DNA of 64,000 nt, taken from positions 1-64,000 of the forward strand of contig CATLPD010000006.1 of NCBI GenBank assembly GCA_950054485.1. Direction: 5' to 3'. Numbering within the stretch: the first letter of the stretch is position 1; every line of letters starts with the position of its first letter. The DNA is from an uncultured Alphaproteobacteria bacterium (GTDB lineage Bacteria; Pseudomonadota; Alphaproteobacteria; Micavibrionales; CSBR16-224). The position numbers and the translations under genes were made by a program. Positions 18,381 through 29,432 of this stretch are shown here, one piece after another. The notes below the pieces were generated by a model. That model worked only from the letters and a program-made list of their open reading frames with translations, was not told where the DNA came from and did not search any database.

Positions 18381-19103
18381 ATGTTTCTTGTCTGCTGGCA
18401 TTATTGCATACCCTTTTTAAATTTTTTGTGGCTCGCGATCGGGCCGATCTTGTTTTTGATCGGGGCCTATGTCTTAAAACGCGGCATGGTCAGATATCGC
18501 AAACCATTAAGAAAACGGGCGATGATTATATGGATGATTGCTTTTGTTAAAATGGTATTCTTGGATTTTCGTTTTCTTGCAGGCGAGATGTTTTGTCCGC
18601 TTGGGACATGTGCAAAATATCCGGATATGATGATTAATGTCACTGCTATTGTTTTGATGGGCGCGGTGATTCTGTACTGGATGAAGCTGTATAAAAAATT
18701 TGTTCCGGATGCGGGACAGGTTTCGGCCGCTGCTGTTTCAGGGGATACAGGGCCGCTAAAGCGCTGGACGCGATACAGTGCGCTTTCTGTTATACTTTTT
18801 ATTCTTTGGGTTATAGCTCCATTTATAATGGGGATGTTCGGGGGCGGGCCGCCTAAACTTTTTCTGATTTTCTCTTGGCATTATTTTGCAATTTTGGGGC
18901 TTGGTTGCTTACTTGTTGCGCTATGGAAGCTTGAAGAATATCAGTGGTATTATTCATCAACCAAAAGCAAACTGGCACATAAAAAAGATGTCTGGATCCC
19001 TAAAGATACTTTGTGGACGTTGGTCTTTATCTATGGTGTGACATCAATTATGGCCTTCGCATCTTCAAAAATGATTGAAGAGGCGGCACAGAGCCTTGGT
19101 TAA
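18381..19103 (+). CDS. Hypothetical integral membrane protein
   Basis: Several hydrophobic helices; starts 2 bp after the tlpA stop. Confidence 0.6.
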   Translation: MFLVCWHYCIPFLNFLWLAIGPILFLIGAYVLKRGMVRYRKPLRKRAMIIWMIAFVKMVFLDFRFLAGEMFCPLGTCAKYPDMMINVTAIVLMGAVILYWMKLYKKFVPDAGQVSAAAVSGDTGPLKRWTRYSALSVILFILWVIAPFIMGMFGGGPPKLFLIFSWHYFAILGLGCLLVALWKLEEYQWYYSSTKSKLAHKKDVWIPKDTLWTLVFIYGVTSIMAFASSKMIEEAAQSLG

Positions 19104-20719
19104 CGGCGTTTAAGCGCAGGTCGCTTGCGCGCACTCTTCTTGGATTGCAGGCTGTTGACTTCCAAACAATTTTTATAGAGGTGCTCGAGCTTCGGACGTG
19201 CGTGCGATGGGATTGTCATCCATATATTTTCAAGGTTCGTTTGATTTTTTTGCCACATGATCGGGTCCAGCAAGGCATCCGCCTGTTCATTTGCCATCAG
19301 GGCATCAATCGGGCGGCATTTTAAGTTGCGGTCTTCGGTTAAAAGATCAACATGAGAAAATTGCCCGTCATATTTATGTTTGGCAGCAGCCAAGACAACG
19401 ATATCGAAATGACCGGCAAGGGCGGCAATTGTAATGCCGCGGCCTTTGATGCCGGATGGCAGTGTCTGCACTTTGCGCAGGTTTGACAGCGGCAATGTTG
19501 ATAAAAATTCCAGATCTTCTTTTGTCAGGTCAAGCTTTCGCTGTTTCAGGTCCTTATAGAGATAATAGTCCTCGACATATCTGCGATAGGCAAAAGGGCG
19601 ATGATCTGTAATCATCTTGCGGCGGTCTTCGGGCATTTCATAGCCTTTGCTGCGCAAGAATTCCAGCATTTCGACAGATCTGGCGTTCTGTATGATCATA
19701 TTCGTTTTTGAAGGCGTACCATGCTGATAAAGACTTTGTAATGCCTGAACATGATTTGATCGTACCGCTTCTTCCATATCGCGTCTGTTGATATGGTTGT
19801 ATAGCGCCGGATCTTGGGTTGAGAGGATAAGATCAAGAAACTTGGTGTAATTGTTTTTCAGACAGATACCGACAAGTTCAGCTGCTTGTGTTTCGTATAT
19901 TTTTTCGCCCGAATCCAAATAGTGCTGGAAAAATTCCATATGGTGGCCCGACACAACCCGTTCCAGAATGACGTTGCCATGGTATACCAGTCCATGTTTT
20001 TTATATTGATCGAAAAGACGTTTCACGATGCTTATATCGTAATTATGTGCATCATGAATGATCTGACGTGCAAAACGCATTTTGCGTCCGCTATCAAGCG
20101 ATGCAATGTCCTGATATGTTTTATCACAGTCAAGAAAATCGAGTGTTTCCTGATCTTTGCAACGCACGGCATGCAATAGATATAAATGCGAAGGTCGGGA
20201 ATTCGTCTCTATTTTATCATAGAATAATCGAAACAGATCCCCGCGCTTTTCCTGTATCAAAGTATGTAGTCTGTCCCTGAATGTAGCGTGTTCGATATCA
20301 AGTTTTAATGCTGAAATCACGTTATAATAATTCTGTGTAAACCATTCATAATCAATAAAACGTAAAACATTCGTTGCTTCGCGTGTTTCAAGTTCCATCT
20401 CAAGTTTGGTGATTGTATCAAGGTCCTGCGCTTTCAGGCATTCCGCAATCAGCGCTTCGCCCATTGTCACTTTGTTCGATGTGAAATTTTTATAAAGGTA
20501 ATCCCATTCCTGACGTGTGCAGTCACGTGCGATTTGATAGTAAATGGTTTCGACAGCATCCTTTGGAACCTTGGAGACCATCTGACGTGAAAACTTTGTT
20601 ATATTTTCAGCCTGCTCATCCTTGGCAAAACGTATGAATTGCCATGCGACATGGTCGATGTCGCAGTAATCTTTGCGTATGGCAATTCTATTGAATACAG
20701 TTTCTAGATTTTCGAGCAT
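19100..20719 (-). CDS. Ankyrin-like repeat protein with basic C-terminal tail SARKRPALKRR
   Basis: 539 aa, all-helical repeats (e.g. VRSNHVQALQSLYQHGTPSK); tail RPALKRR. Confidence 0.65.
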   Translation of the reverse strand: MLENLETVFNRIAIRKDYCDIDHVAWQFIRFAKDEQAENITKFSRQMVSKVPKDAVETIYYQIARDCTRQEWDYLYKNFTSNKVTMGEALIAECLKAQDLDTITKLEMELETREATNVLRFIDYEWFTQNYYNVISALKLDIEHATFRDRLHTLIQEKRGDLFRLFYDKIETNSRPSHLYLLHAVRCKDQETLDFLDCDKTYQDIASLDSGRKMRFARQIIHDAHNYDISIVKRLFDQYKKHGLVYHGNVILERVVSGHHMEFFQHYLDSGEKIYETQAAELVGICLKNNYTKFLDLILSTQDPALYNHINRRDMEEAVRSNHVQALQSLYQHGTPSKTNMIIQNARSVEMLEFLRSKGYEMPEDRRKMITDHRPFAYRRYVEDYYLYKDLKQRKLDLTKEDLEFLSTLPLSNLRKVQTLPSGIKGRGITIAALAGHFDIVVLAAAKHKYDGQFSHVDLLTEDRNLKCRPIDALMANEQADALLDPIMWQKNQTNLENIWMTIPSHARPKLEHLYKNCLEVNSLQSKKSARKRPALKRR

Positions 20720-20818
20720 ATGCCACTATAGAGACATGCGGCGTTTATGTAAAGATGCTTTCATGCTCTTGCACATTATTATAAAACGCGTAATGCTATA
20801 TATAGAAAGTAGAATGAT

Positions 20819-21895
20819 ATGAGCGATAGCGTCAAAATAAAGATACAAAAAGGACTGGGGGTTATCACCCTGAATAGACCACAGGCTTTGAACGCCTTAT
20901 CACTTGAAATGATAATGGCAATGCGCAGCGCGTTATCCGATTTTGAAAACGACGATAATGTGCAGGCTGTTATGGTGACATCTGCCAGCGAAAAGGCCTT
21001 TTGTGCCGGTGGGGATGTGAAGTCTGTTGCGCTTGAAGCAAAACGCATGCAGGACGGCGCCAAAGACGCAGACCTGTGCGAGCAGATTTTCTACCATGAA
21101 TATAATTTAAATACGCAAATCCACGACCTGAAAAAACCTTATATTTCTTTTATTGACGGTATATGTATGGGCGGAGGCATGGGGATTTCCCAGCATGGGT
21201 CGCACTGTATAGTCAGTGAGAAAACAACATTTGCGATGCCCGAAGTTTTTATCGGCTTCTTTCCTGATGTCGGCAGCGGCCATATTTTTAACCGCTTGCA
21301 GGCGGGCGTTGGTGAATGGCTTCTTCTCAGCGGCGCACGTATTAACGGTGCGGATATGCTGCACCTGGGGCTGGCTGATTATTATATCGAAAGCCGCGGT
21401 ATGCAGGCCCTGCAAAAAAGCCTTTTGAATTCTGATTGGGAGCGCGCCGAACCTGTAAGTATTTTGGTATCGCAGCTTTCGACCTATTGTGAAGAAAAAG
21501 TCATGGTTAAAAGCGACATTGTTGATCATATCGATGTGATGGCGGATATTTTCTCGGGTGATGATGTGCGCAATATCATGCATAAAATGAAGAAATCCGA
21601 TTCTGAAATTGTATCCGAAGCCCTAAAGCGTATGAAAAGCGCATGCCCGCTGAGCATGCACTTGACGCTTTCGCACTTGCGTCAGGTCAACGGGATGGAT
21701 TTTCGCGATATTATGCAGCGTGAATATCGCCTCAGCCAGTACTTTATGAAACAACCTGAATTCTATGAGGGTGTGCGCGCGGTTTTGATTGAAAAAAGTA
21801 ATGATGCAGACTGGCAAAGGGGTTTTGATGATCTGGATGATCATTTATATGAAGATATACAAAATGCTTATTCCTCGTTAAGCTTATATGAATGA
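20819..21895 (+). CDS. Enoyl-CoA hydratase/isomerase family (3-hydroxyisobutyryl-CoA hydrolase-like)
   Basis: GVITLNRPQALNALSLEM...SEKAFCAGGDVKS...FIDGICMGGGMGIS. Confidence 0.9.
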   Translation: MSDSVKIKIQKGLGVITLNRPQALNALSLEMIMAMRSALSDFENDDNVQAVMVTSASEKAFCAGGDVKSVALEAKRMQDGAKDADLCEQIFYHEYNLNTQIHDLKKPYISFIDGICMGGGMGISQHGSHCIVSEKTTFAMPEVFIGFFPDVGSGHIFNRLQAGVGEWLLLSGARINGADMLHLGLADYYIESRGMQALQKSLLNSDWERAEPVSILVSQLSTYCEEKVMVKSDIVDHIDVMADIFSGDDVRNIMHKMKKSDSEIVSEALKRMKSACPLSMHLTLSHLRQVNGMDFRDIMQREYRLSQYFMKQPEFYEGVRAVLIEKSNDADWQRGFDDLDDHLYEDIQNAYSSLSLYE

Positions 21896-21915
21896 AGTTA
21901 GGCTAAGGTTAAAGA

Positions 21916-22617
21916 ATGAACAGATCAAACGGTAACGTTTTACTGATTATACTGGTCGCGATTGCGTTATTCGGTCTTTTGACAATTGCGCTTTCAGACA
22001 GCTTTGACGGTGATGCCAATCTTGATGAAGATAGGGCGCGCGTGCGCGTTGCGCATATTCTTGAACAGGAAACCATTATTAGAAATGCTTACAAGATGCT
22101 GCGCTTTGCAAATGACTGCAGCATTACAGAAGTCAATTTCGCTTATGATGCTGACCCAACCTATAACACAAATGCACCGACATCGAACCGTTGCAGTCTA
22201 TATCACAAAAATGGCGGGGGGCTTGATAAGATTGCACCGATGGAAGATACGCAGGACACGCTGGATAACGCCTATGAAGAATGGTGGATTGAAACATCCG
22301 GCTTGGAAATCGATGGGCTCGGCCTGACAGATAGCGGCACTGCGACATGTCCGGGCTGTGAGCTGTCTATTTTATTGTATAATGTTGATGATACGGTTTG
22401 CCAGCGATTGAATCTGGGGACCACAGGAACCAAAACGATTTATACGCTTGCGGGCGCTGAAGAAATCATTCCTCATGCTTTTGACGGCACATTTTCAAAT
22501 GATAACCTGATTGATGCGACGGACGATGCCGAATTGGTTGAACAAAGATCATTCTGTGTTAAAGAGGCTGGCGGCGACCTCAGAAATGTGTATGTCGCGG
22601 TGCTGGAAGTACGATAG
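21916..22617 (+). CDS. Pseudopilin-like protein, paralogous to 5814..6521
   Basis: MNRSNGNVLLIILVAIALFGLLTIALSDS; Cys pattern and NVYVAVLEVR end shared with 5814..6521. Confidence 0.6.
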   Translation: MNRSNGNVLLIILVAIALFGLLTIALSDSFDGDANLDEDRARVRVAHILEQETIIRNAYKMLRFANDCSITEVNFAYDADPTYNTNAPTSNRCSLYHKNGGGLDKIAPMEDTQDTLDNAYEEWWIETSGLEIDGLGLTDSGTATCPGCELSILLYNVDDTVCQRLNLGTTGTKTIYTLAGAEEIIPHAFDGTFSNDNLIDATDDAELVEQRSFCVKEAGGDLRNVYVAVLEVR

Positions 22618-22688
22618 GCTATTGATATTTATGGTCTCTAACTCTAAATTAAATATAACGGGTTAATTAAAAACATTAAGGATACATT

Positions 22689-23168
22689 GTGCTGACACCT
22701 TATCATGAAACAATCGGATTGATTGAACGCCTCCACCGCCAGTTTTTGGAAGTCTTAAAAGTCGAGCTTGAACGTGGTGGTATTCTGGATATCAACAACG
22801 TTCAGGCCTTGATACTTCACAATATCGGCGAAGATGAAATGACAGTCGGTGAATTAACGGCCCGTGGATATTATTTGGGCTCAAACGTATCCTATAACGT
22901 TAAAAAGATGGTTGAAAACGACTATCTGGTTCAGGAGCGCTCGATACACGATAAACGTTCAATACGTGTTCGCGCATCGAAAAAAGGGCGCGTTTTGAAT
23001 AAATCGGTATCAGAGCTGTATGAAAAACATATCGAGAATTTGAAAAACACCGAATTGACAGAGGATAAACTGAAGGAAATGAACAAAGCCCTTCAGGACC
23101 TGGAGCGTTTTTGGGAACGCCACATGGGTGTCGGCAATCTAACGATTGATCAGGCTGCTAACGGCTAA
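22689..23168 (+). CDS. MarR-family winged-helix regulator (LdtR-like)
   Basis: NNVQALILHNIGEDEMTVGELTARGYYLGSNVSYNVKKMVENDYLVQERSIHDKRSIRVRASKKG. Confidence 0.82.
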   Translation: MLTPYHETIGLIERLHRQFLEVLKVELERGGILDINNVQALILHNIGEDEMTVGELTARGYYLGSNVSYNVKKMVENDYLVQERSIHDKRSIRVRASKKGRVLNKSVSELYEKHIENLKNTELTEDKLKEMNKALQDLERFWERHMGVGNLTIDQAANG

Positions 23169-23243
23169 TCTATATTCATAATCATTGACCTTGGGTATGT
23201 GATGTGTTAATTCTGATAAATACTTATCAGGAGTAGCTTAAGC

Positions 23244-24047
23244 ATGTCGATCAAGACGGAAAAATATCATCCGGTTCGCGATAATACCGCCAATATCGCA
23301 AAATCGATGCATGATGCTGCCGCCTATATTCGTGATAAATTTCCGCATTCGGAAAAGGCGCAGGAATTTTATAAAAACTTCAAATACATCGAGAGCCAGG
23401 ACGGGCTTTCAAGTTACGTCTTTCAGCATTCGGGCTCATTCACAAGTAAAGACTTGCCTGAATTTTTACACGAGCGTCACTTGGCAGGCGGCTTTTCTTT
23501 TCTTAAAGATTTTTTCATCAATGAAATGCGTAACGGAACACGTGACGGCACATACACCGACCCCAAGCTGGCGGCCAAAATTTATCAAAGCCTTGCGGTC
23601 TGGGGCTGTTTTGAAGGCGATATATCTTCTCGGGTGAGATTCCCAGTGCAGGATGCGATAGATGGCTATATGTCGTTAAAGGTGACAGTTAAGAAAGATC
23701 CGATTCCACTGCCTAAAACCTACAAAGCAACACGCGAGTTCACATTTACTGGCGATTTGGATAATCCGCATCGATATATAGATCGATATGTTGATGCTAT
23801 TGTTGCAATGGTCATGGCGCATGACGATCGTGATGATCTAAGCTGTCTTTTTTATAATTACGATTACAAAACCGAAACGGGATATATTGAAATTCGTTCA
23901 ACAAAAGATTTTGAAGCGCTGCTGGCCTTTACCTGTGATAAAAGTAAATATCTGAAAGAAAAGAAAAACGGTTTCACACAAACACAAACACAAGCGCCGA
24001 AGCCGCTGGCTTTTAAAACCACGCGTTCCCCTTTGAAAAGGCGATAA
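23244..24047 (+). CDS. Hypothetical protein A of a three-gene paralogous array; tail TTRSPLKRR
   Basis: AAAYIRDKFPHSEKAQEFYKNF...KIYQSLAVWGCFE...; C-terminal RSPLKRR. Confidence 0.65.
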   Translation: MSIKTEKYHPVRDNTANIAKSMHDAAAYIRDKFPHSEKAQEFYKNFKYIESQDGLSSYVFQHSGSFTSKDLPEFLHERHLAGGFSFLKDFFINEMRNGTRDGTYTDPKLAAKIYQSLAVWGCFEGDISSRVRFPVQDAIDGYMSLKVTVKKDPIPLPKTYKATREFTFTGDLDNPHRYIDRYVDAIVAMVMAHDDRDDLSCLFYNYDYKTETGYIEIRSTKDFEALLAFTCDKSKYLKEKKNGFTQTQTQAPKPLAFKTTRSPLKRR

Positions 24048-24051
24048 AAAC

Positions 24052-24783
24052 GTGAGTTATTATAATAATATTCATATTAATAATATCTTTGCCAGCTTTA
24101 AATCTGTTGCAGAATTTATGATGGAGCGAACCGAGCCCGAATCTGAAATATACCGAATTTTTCAAGGGTTAAGCGATAAAAGCACCGAACATAATTTAAA
24201 GAATATACAAAGCAAAATTTCTATAAAGACGTCATTGCAATTTGCGGAGATGACAGAAATCTTATCCAGAATTGAGCCCATTCTGGCATTCGAGGCATTG
24301 ACCCACCCTGAAAACAAATACCTGTATCACAGTATCGCCCTGTGGGATGGTTTTAAGCCCTTAGGCGGTAAAATGAATGCCGCGCTTTCCAAGGAAGTGC
24401 CGGAATACTTGCAAAAACAGGTTGAGCGCTACAATTTACTGCTCAAAGCCATTGATATTCTGAACAGTGATAACGAATGCCAGCAACGTTTTAATCAAAG
24501 CGTTGATCAGTTGTGTGATAGTCTGCGTGTTGAACGGCGTCAATATAATATGGCGTTGGAAACATGTGTCGGTTATTTCCACGATGAACGCCCATTGACC
24601 GAATTGCGTGAATTATTTTCAAACTATGCTATTACCCGCGCACATATTCCTTTTGATACAAAATATCTGGGGGCTGATTTCATGTCAGAATTTAATCGTT
24701 CTGCTAATGCAAAAAAGGCCCATTCGGTTTTGGATGCACTGGCTGAAAGGCGCCGTAAAACACCGCTAAAAAGGGGGCTTTAA
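24052..24783 (+). CDS. Hypothetical protein B of the array; tail RRKTPLKRGL
   Basis: SVAEFMMERTEPESEIYRIFQGL...LYHSIALWDGF...; starts 4 bp after A (GTG). Confidence 0.62.
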   Translation: MSYYNNIHINNIFASFKSVAEFMMERTEPESEIYRIFQGLSDKSTEHNLKNIQSKISIKTSLQFAEMTEILSRIEPILAFEALTHPENKYLYHSIALWDGFKPLGGKMNAALSKEVPEYLQKQVERYNLLLKAIDILNSDNECQQRFNQSVDQLCDSLRVERRQYNMALETCVGYFHDERPLTELRELFSNYAITRAHIPFDTKYLGADFMSEFNRSANAKKAHSVLDALAERRRKTPLKRGL

Positions 24784-25620
24784 GTGACGTCCAATTATCA
24801 GCATAGAGTCTATAATTGGGGCATCTATGGCGCGCCGGTGCATCATGCGGCCCTTTATTTGATGTTAAAATTTCCGGATGAAGACCTGTTTAGGCGATAT
24901 AAAAATGACCTTCCTTTTTTTGATAAACATATGTCAGAGAGGACCTGGTACGAATATCTGGATACCGAACAGGAATTAAAAGCTAAATTCTCCGATTATT
25001 GGCAGGATATTGCCGCGCTGAAAAGCTTTTTCCAGCAAGAAGCGATCGCAACCGTTACAAATGAAGATACAAGAGGGCTTGACTATGCCAGCCCCAAAAA
25101 AGCCAGAGCGATTCTGGAGGCCATTTGTTTTTGGGAATTGACGCAGAACATGGCTGCGGAAAGATCAGATAAACTCCTGCAACCTGAGCTGAAATCCTAT
25201 TTGTCCAAGCAATCCAGCTTTCAAAAGGCGGCAGCACGTACAAAGAAGCATCCGGATGATGTTTTTAAAATGACGGTCGAGGTCAAATATTTCCGTGAAC
25301 CCGGAAATACCACATGCGCTCGATTTGAACATGAAAGATATCTTCGCACATTATATTCTGTCTTATCGCTTCAAGGTGATGAAAAGGCTTTAAAAAATGT
25401 CTTTGTCGATTTTGATGAAGATATATCTGAGGCCACTATCGACATATATGCAGGTAAGGACCTATCCAGATATATAAATTTTTTATACTGCGGGCCTGAC
25501 ATTGAACACTGTAATTTAAAAACAGAAAAGCTTGTATCGGGCGTTAAAAAGCCAGAACCTGCATCATCAAAACCTGATATCAAGTTTCAATCAAAACGCT
25601 CGCCTTTAAAGCGCAAGTGA
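24784..25620 (+). CDS. Hypothetical protein C of the array; tail KRSPLKRK
   Basis: AALYLMLKFPDEDLFRRYKNDL...AILEAICFWELTQ...; abuts B. Confidence 0.62.
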   Translation: MTSNYQHRVYNWGIYGAPVHHAALYLMLKFPDEDLFRRYKNDLPFFDKHMSERTWYEYLDTEQELKAKFSDYWQDIAALKSFFQQEAIATVTNEDTRGLDYASPKKARAILEAICFWELTQNMAAERSDKLLQPELKSYLSKQSSFQKAAARTKKHPDDVFKMTVEVKYFREPGNTTCARFEHERYLRTLYSVLSLQGDEKALKNVFVDFDEDISEATIDIYAGKDLSRYINFLYCGPDIEHCNLKTEKLVSGVKKPEPASSKPDIKFQSKRSPLKRK

Positions 25621-26802
25621 TTAACCGAATGCGGGAATTCCGGTTTGGGCACGTCCCAATATCAGGGCGTGAATATCGTGTGTGCCTTCATAGGTGTTGA
25701 CAGCTTCAAGGTTCATGGCGTGGCGAATGACGTGATATTCATCTGCAATGCCGTTACCGCCATGTATGTCACGTGAAACGCGTGCAATATCCAAAGCCTT
25801 GCCACAGTTGTTACGCTTCATCAGTGAAATGGCTTCGGGCGCAGCTGTGCCGTTGTCTTTCATGCGCCCTAATTGCAATGCCCCTTGTAGGCCAAGTGTA
25901 ATTTCGGTTTGCATATCCGCCAGTTTTTTCTGAATTAACTGTGTCGCGGCCAAGGGGCGCCCGAAAATAATACGTTCCATTGCATAGTTACGTGCCGCAT
26001 GCCAGCAGAATTCTGCCGCACCCATCGCGCCCCATGCGATACCGTAACGGGCATTATTCAGGCACATGAACGGACCTTTCAGCCCACGCATATCGGGAAA
26101 GGCATTTTCTTCGGGTACAAAAACATCGTCCATGACGATTTCCCCTGTGATTGAGGCGCGCAGGGACATTTTACCCTCGATTTTAGGTGCAGACAGCCCA
26201 TCCATACCTTTTTCAAGCACAAAACCGCGGATGGCATTATCTTCGGACGTATCTTTGGCCCAAACCACGAAAACATCGGCAATCGGTGAATTCGTGATCC
26301 ACATTTTTGTACCGCTCAGGCGATATCCACCATCGACTTTTTTGGCACGCGTTTTCATGGATGCGGGGTCCGATCCTGCATCAGGCTCTGTCAGGCCGAA
26401 ACAACCAACCAGCTCACCGGTACCAAGGCCGGGTAAAAACTTGTCCTTAACGGCATCTGTACCGAATGCGTAAATTGGATACATCACCAATGATGATTGC
26501 ACGGAACAAGCGCTGCGGTATCCGGAATCGACACGTTCAACCTCGCGTGCAATCAGTCCATAGGAAACGTAATTCACACCCGCACAACCGTAGCCGTCAA
26601 TCGTCGGACCCAGCAGGCCCATTTCGCCCATCTCGCGCATGATGTCACGGTCGAAATGTTCGTGGCGGGCGGCCTCCAGAACGCGGGGCATTAATTTATC
26701 CTGACAATATTGACGGGCAGAATCACGGATCATGCGTTCGTCTTCGGTCAGTTGGCTGTCGAGATGCAGTGGGTCTTGCCAGTCAAATTCAGCGCGTTTC
26801 AT
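25621..26802 (-). CDS. gcdH: Acyl-CoA dehydrogenase, glutaryl-CoA dehydrogenase-like
   Basis: [63 protein letters not shown]. Confidence 0.88.
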   Translation of the reverse strand: MKRAEFDWQDPLHLDSQLTEDERMIRDSARQYCQDKLMPRVLEAARHEHFDRDIMREMGEMGLLGPTIDGYGCAGVNYVSYGLIAREVERVDSGYRSACSVQSSLVMYPIYAFGTDAVKDKFLPGLGTGELVGCFGLTEPDAGSDPASMKTRAKKVDGGYRLSGTKMWITNSPIADVFVVWAKDTSEDNAIRGFVLEKGMDGLSAPKIEGKMSLRASITGEIVMDDVFVPEENAFPDMRGLKGPFMCLNNARYGIAWGAMGAAEFCWHAARNYAMERIIFGRPLAATQLIQKKLADMQTEITLGLQGALQLGRMKDNGTAAPEAISLMKRNNCGKALDIARVSRDIHGGNGIADEYHVIRHAMNLEAVNTYEGTHDIHALILGRAQTGIPAFG

Positions 26803-26871
26803 GATGGTTGCCTTTCTGATATTTAATTTCTACATTAAATATAGAGCAGGCTTTAATTCAGGGCAAAGGGA

Positions 26872-27072
26872 ATGTCAGATCCATTACGCGGGCGCGAGGT
26901 TATTATCGAATTTTATCCGGTGGGGCATTTTGTCAAAGTCACCGCAATGGATACGAAAACGCTGACTGAAATATCAATTCAGGGGCCTGCAAATGCGGGA
27001 GAGGCCATGTTGAAACGCAATGCGCTTAAGCGTCTGGAATATGTTTTGCGCAAGAACGGGCATATTGAATAA
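26872..27072 (+). CDS. Small conserved alphaproteobacterial protein (DUF6898-like)
   Basis: GREVIIEFYPVGHFVKVTAMDTKTLTEISIQGPANAGEAMLKRNALKRLEYVL; located upstream of rpiB-glyA. Confidence 0.65.
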   Translation: MSDPLRGREVIIEFYPVGHFVKVTAMDTKTLTEISIQGPANAGEAMLKRNALKRLEYVLRKNGHIE

Positions 27073-27149
27073 ACGACTTGAAGAATTTGTAAAACTACCC
27101 TATCTAGTAGGTGGGTGAATTTTTTAACAATCAAAGCGCAAGATATAGT

Positions 27150-27599
27150 ATGTCGCTCAAAAAATATAAAATCGTAATTGCTTCGGATCATGCGGGTTTT
27201 GACCTGAAAGAAAGCTTGGGTGTATGGCTGACCAAACATGGTCACGACGTTAAGGATTTAGGGCCGCATTCAGACGAGTCTGTTGATTATCCTGATTTCG
27301 GCAAAAAGCTTGGGGATGCTATGACCGCAGGGGAGGCTGAATTCGGTATTGCAATCTGTGGCAGCGGAATCGGCATTTCAATCGCAGTTAATCGTTTTTC
27401 AGCTGTTCGTTCGGCATTGTGCCGTGATAAAGATGATGCGTTTATGGCGCGCCTACATAATGATGCAAATGTCTTGGCCCTGGGGGCAAGAAAAACAGAT
27501 GATAAAACCGCAAAAGATATTGTACGGGTCTTTTTGGATACTGAATTTGAAGGGGGCCGACATGCCCGCCGCGTCGAAAAACTTGGGAGTTGCTCATGA
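27150..27599 (+). CDS. rpiB: Ribose 5-phosphate isomerase B
   Basis: [15 protein letters not shown]...[13 protein letters not shown]...[20 protein letters not shown] 27150. Confidence 0.93.
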   Translation: MSLKKYKIVIASDHAGFDLKESLGVWLTKHGHDVKDLGPHSDESVDYPDFGKKLGDAMTAGEAEFGIAICGSGIGISIAVNRFSAVRSALCRDKDDAFMARLHNDANVLALGARKTDDKTAKDIVRVFLDTEFEGGRHARRVEKLGSCS

Positions 27600-28879
27600 C
27601 ACAATATTTTTTCAATGCACCGCTTAGCTATACGGATGAAGATGTTTTTGAAAGCATTCAACGTGAAGTTGACCGTCAACAGCATCAGGTCGAGCTGATT
27701 GCTTCGGAAAATATCGTATCACGCGCCGTTATGGAGGCACAGGGATCGGTCCTGACTAATAAATACGCCGAAGGCTATCCAAATAAACGTTATTACGGTG
27801 GATGCGAATATGTCGATGAAACCGAAACGCTGGCGATCGAGCGCGCGAAAAAGCTGTTTGGTTGCGGCTTTGCCAATGTGCAACCGCATTCAGGGGCTCA
27901 GGCCAATCAGGCTGTGTTTCAGGCGCTCTTGCAGCCGGGTGATACGTTTTTGGGTATGGCGCTGGATCAGGGCGGACATTTGACGCATGGTTCACCAGCC
28001 AACCAATCAGGTAAATGGTTTAAGGCGATTACATACGGTATCAAAGATGATGGCCGCATTGATTATGCGGAGTTGGAAAAACTGGCTGTCGAACATGAAC
28101 CGAAATTGATTATCGCGGGGGCGTCTGCCTATCCACTTGAAATTAATTTTGCCGAATTTCGCAATATCGCAGACAAGGTCGGTGCCTACTTGATGGTCGA
28201 TATGGCGCATTATGCCGGTTTAATTGCAGCGGGCGAGTATAACTCACCATTCCCGCATGCACATGTTGTGACTACGACAACGCATAAAACCTTGCGTGGG
28301 CCACGCGGTGGAATGGTTTTGACGAATGACGAGGGAATTGCCAAGAAAATCAATTCAGCCGTATTTCCCGGCTTGCAGGGTGGCCCTTTGGAGCATGTTA
28401 TTGCGGCCAAGGCCGTCGCATTCGGCGAGGCATTGAAGCCGGAATTCAAAAGTTATATCAAGGCTGTAAAAGAAAATGCAAAGGTAATGGCGGATGTTCT
28501 GACGACGGGTGGCCTTGCTATGGTTGCGGGCGGAACAAAATCGCATATGGTTTTGGTCGACCTGCGTCCGATTGGCTTGACAGGTAAGGCGGCTGAAAAA
28601 GCACTGGATCGCGCGGGTCTAACCTGTAATAAAAACGCCGTACCCAATGATCCGGAATCGCCATTTGTAACCTCCGGTATTCGCCTTGGATCGCCTGCGG
28701 GAACATCGCGCGGTTTCCGTACTGATGAATTTAAACAGATTTCTGAAGCGATCCTAACGGTTCTGAATGGCTTGGCTGAAAACGGCGAAGATGGAAACAG
28801 TGCTGTTGAAAGCAAGGTTAAGGAAGAAATGAAAGATCTTTGTTTGAGGTTCCCAATTTATTCTTATTTATCAAATTAA
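27596..28879 (+). CDS. glyA: Serine hydroxymethyltransferase
   Basis: [13 protein letters not shown]...[24 protein letters not shown]...[15 protein letters not shown]. Confidence 0.97.
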   Translation: MTQYFFNAPLSYTDEDVFESIQREVDRQQHQVELIASENIVSRAVMEAQGSVLTNKYAEGYPNKRYYGGCEYVDETETLAIERAKKLFGCGFANVQPHSGAQANQAVFQALLQPGDTFLGMALDQGGHLTHGSPANQSGKWFKAITYGIKDDGRIDYAELEKLAVEHEPKLIIAGASAYPLEINFAEFRNIADKVGAYLMVDMAHYAGLIAAGEYNSPFPHAHVVTTTTHKTLRGPRGGMVLTNDEGIAKKINSAVFPGLQGGPLEHVIAAKAVAFGEALKPEFKSYIKAVKENAKVMADVLTTGGLAMVAGGTKSHMVLVDLRPIGLTGKAAEKALDRAGLTCNKNAVPNDPESPFVTSGIRLGSPAGTSRGFRTDEFKQISEAILTVLNGLAENGEDGNSAVESKVKEEMKDLCLRFPIYSYLSN

Positions 28880-28903
28880 TGTCTATATGTTCTGAGGTTA
28901 TGC

Positions 28904-29404
28904 ATGAAGTGCCCATATTGTGAAAATGAAGATACGCAGGTTAAAGATTCCCGTTCAACAGAGGAAGGGGCAGCAATTCGCCGTCGTCGGATTTGCCCTG
29001 AATGTGAAGGACGCTTTACAACCTTTGAACGCGTTCAGTTGCGTGAGCTGACAGTCGTCAAAGGTGATGGACGCCGCGAGCCATTTGATCGTGAAAAATT
29101 GCTGCGGTCTTTTAGACTTTGTTTGCAAAAGCGTCCTGTTGAGGATGATAAAATTGAAAACACGGTGACATCATTGGTGCGGCAGCTTGAAACATCAGGT
29201 GAAAACGATATTACAACGCAGCAGATTGGTGCGATGGCAATGGAGGCGATTGCAAACCTAGACCCGGTTGCTTATGTGCGCTATGCATCGGTTTATAAAG
29301 ATTTTCGTGAAGTCGGCGATTTTGATCAGTTTTTAGGCGATCTGAAAGAAACCTATGATAATGCAGATCAAAAAGAAAACGCGCCCAAAAAAGAGCGCGC
29401 TTAA
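28904..29404 (+). CDS. nrdR: Transcriptional regulator NrdR
   Basis: [46 protein letters not shown] + ATP-cone. Confidence 0.97.
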   Translation: MKCPYCENEDTQVKDSRSTEEGAAIRRRRICPECEGRFTTFERVQLRELTVVKGDGRREPFDREKLLRSFRLCLQKRPVEDDKIENTVTSLVRQLETSGENDITTQQIGAMAMEAIANLDPVAYVRYASVYKDFREVGDFDQFLGDLKETYDNADQKENAPKKERA

Positions 29405-29432
29405 AAATTCGGTGTTTCATTCAAATCTTAAC

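Noticed and set aside
23980-24000. acacaaacacaaacac microsatellite
   Set aside because: Short, encodes TQTQTQ in a variable region just before the tail; too small to call a functional repeat.
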